Assembly (NCBI GenBank): GCA_037176905.1
Contig: JBBBWG010030831.1
Location: forward strand, 2,806 to 47,340
DNA: 44,535 nt
Direction of reading: 5' to 3'
DNA from: Azolla pinnata
Lineage: Eukaryota > Streptophyta > Polypodiopsida > Salviniales > Salviniaceae
Each line of letters begins with the position of its first letter. The first letter of the stretch is position 1. Positions 43,987-44,535 of the stretch are shown here, one piece after another. The notes below the pieces were generated by a model. It was not told the origin of the DNA, did no database searches, and saw nothing but the letters and a program-made list of their open reading frames with translations. The position numbers and the translations under genes were made by a program.

Positions 43987-44535
43987 ATGGCTGATCTATC
44001 ATCGCAAATTGAGAAGCTTGACAAAAATAATTACCAGCCTTGGAGATTCAGAATCAAGAATTACTTGATTGGGAAAAACTTGTGGGGATACGTTTCGAGT
44101 ACAGAAGCGAAGCCAAGTATCGCAGGATCAACTCCAACACATGCTGAGAACAAAGCCTTGAATCAATGGAACGAGAAGGACAAAATGGTAATGTTTATTT
44201 TGTCGCAAAATATTTCAAATTCCATGATTGGTCATATACAAGAATTAGAGACTTTGAAAGAAGTATGGGAAATTCTTGAAAATCTGTATACATTAACAAC
44301 AAAAGCCAGAAAAATTCAGTTAAAAAATGAGCTTAATAACGTTAAAAAGTCCCCGTAAGTAACAGTGAATGATTATGTATTGAAATTAAAAGATATTTGA
44401 GATGCTTTGTCCTTGATTGTGTCTCTTGTGGATGATGATGACCTTGTTGTTTTCTGTATGAATGGTTTAAGAGAAGATGATAAATGGAAATCGTTTATCA
44501 CTTCTATTTATGTCAGAGATAATTTGCCTAAATTT
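43987..44535 (+). pseudogene. Copia gag, interrupted by stops, runs off the window
   Basis: The frame starts MADLSSQIEKLDKNNYQPW and continues with MVMFILSQNISNSMIGHI and EVWEILENLYTLTTKARKIQ, a typical copia gag (UBN2/DUF4219-like) pattern of W...NY..W and W..L...Y. In-frame stops occur at 44356-44358 (TAA) and 44398-44400 (TGA), after which the same frame stays open to the window end with recognisable gag sequence (VNDYVLKLKDI, then LVVFCMNGL). It is a young-looking but inactivated copy, as only two nonsense changes and no frameshift are seen in 549 bp. Confidence 0.85.

Overview
The window is nuclear DNA of a land plant, most likely an angiosperm. The evidence is a class III (secretory) peroxidase gene with three introns at typical plant positions, a plant-type U2 snRNA gene with an upstream sequence element, spliceosomal introns throughout, telomere-like CCCTAAA/CCCTAA repeats, and decayed Ty1/copia and Ty3/gypsy retrotransposons. 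The species cannot be named from the sequence.

Layout. At 471-3209 (+) lies a small four-exon gene for a 97-residue ubiquitin-like protein resembling plant Elongin-B-like proteins; its first coding exon is just the ATG. From 3.2 to 11.6 kb is AT-rich DNA with an LTR-like relic, a gypsy gag/protease relic (6.7-7.5 kb) and a heavily mutated copia pol relic (8.0-10.8 kb) running into a 3' LTR. At 11950-14868 (-) is an apparently intact 346-residue class III peroxidase whose introns 2 and 3 are packed with satellite repeats. Its intron 1 contains a 100-N assembly gap flanked by an exact 77-bp duplication, so the gap looks artificial. From 14.9 to 18.1 kb are simple repeats and a gypsy integrase relic.

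The most interesting locus is 18365-26968 (+). It is an 11-exon gene whose splice phases all agree and which encodes a complete 1127-residue SMC-family ATPase: Walker A, R-loop, Q-loop, coiled-coil arm, hinge, second arm, LSGGQ, Walker B, D-loop and a histidine switch. It does not match SMC1-6 in any obvious way. Its start codon sits directly behind about 190 bp of degenerate telomere-like repeat that also holds a duplicated, truncated copy of the start of the gene.

From 27 to 42 kb no intact protein gene is recognised. The region holds LTR fragments, a three-copy repeat array, a possible tRNA-Lys-derived SINE fragment, a short LRR (resistance-gene-like) pseudogene and one possible small terminal exon on the minus strand. 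A U2 snRNA gene stands at 42481, with five 58-bp repeats upstream and diverged repeats downstream. The right edge (43403-44535) is the 5' LTR, primer-binding site and stop-interrupted gag of a copia element that continues beyond the window.

The genes look like unlinked single-copy plant genes separated by repeats; nothing suggests a co-regulated cluster. All exon models come from reading splice sites and frames by eye, without transcript data or database searches.
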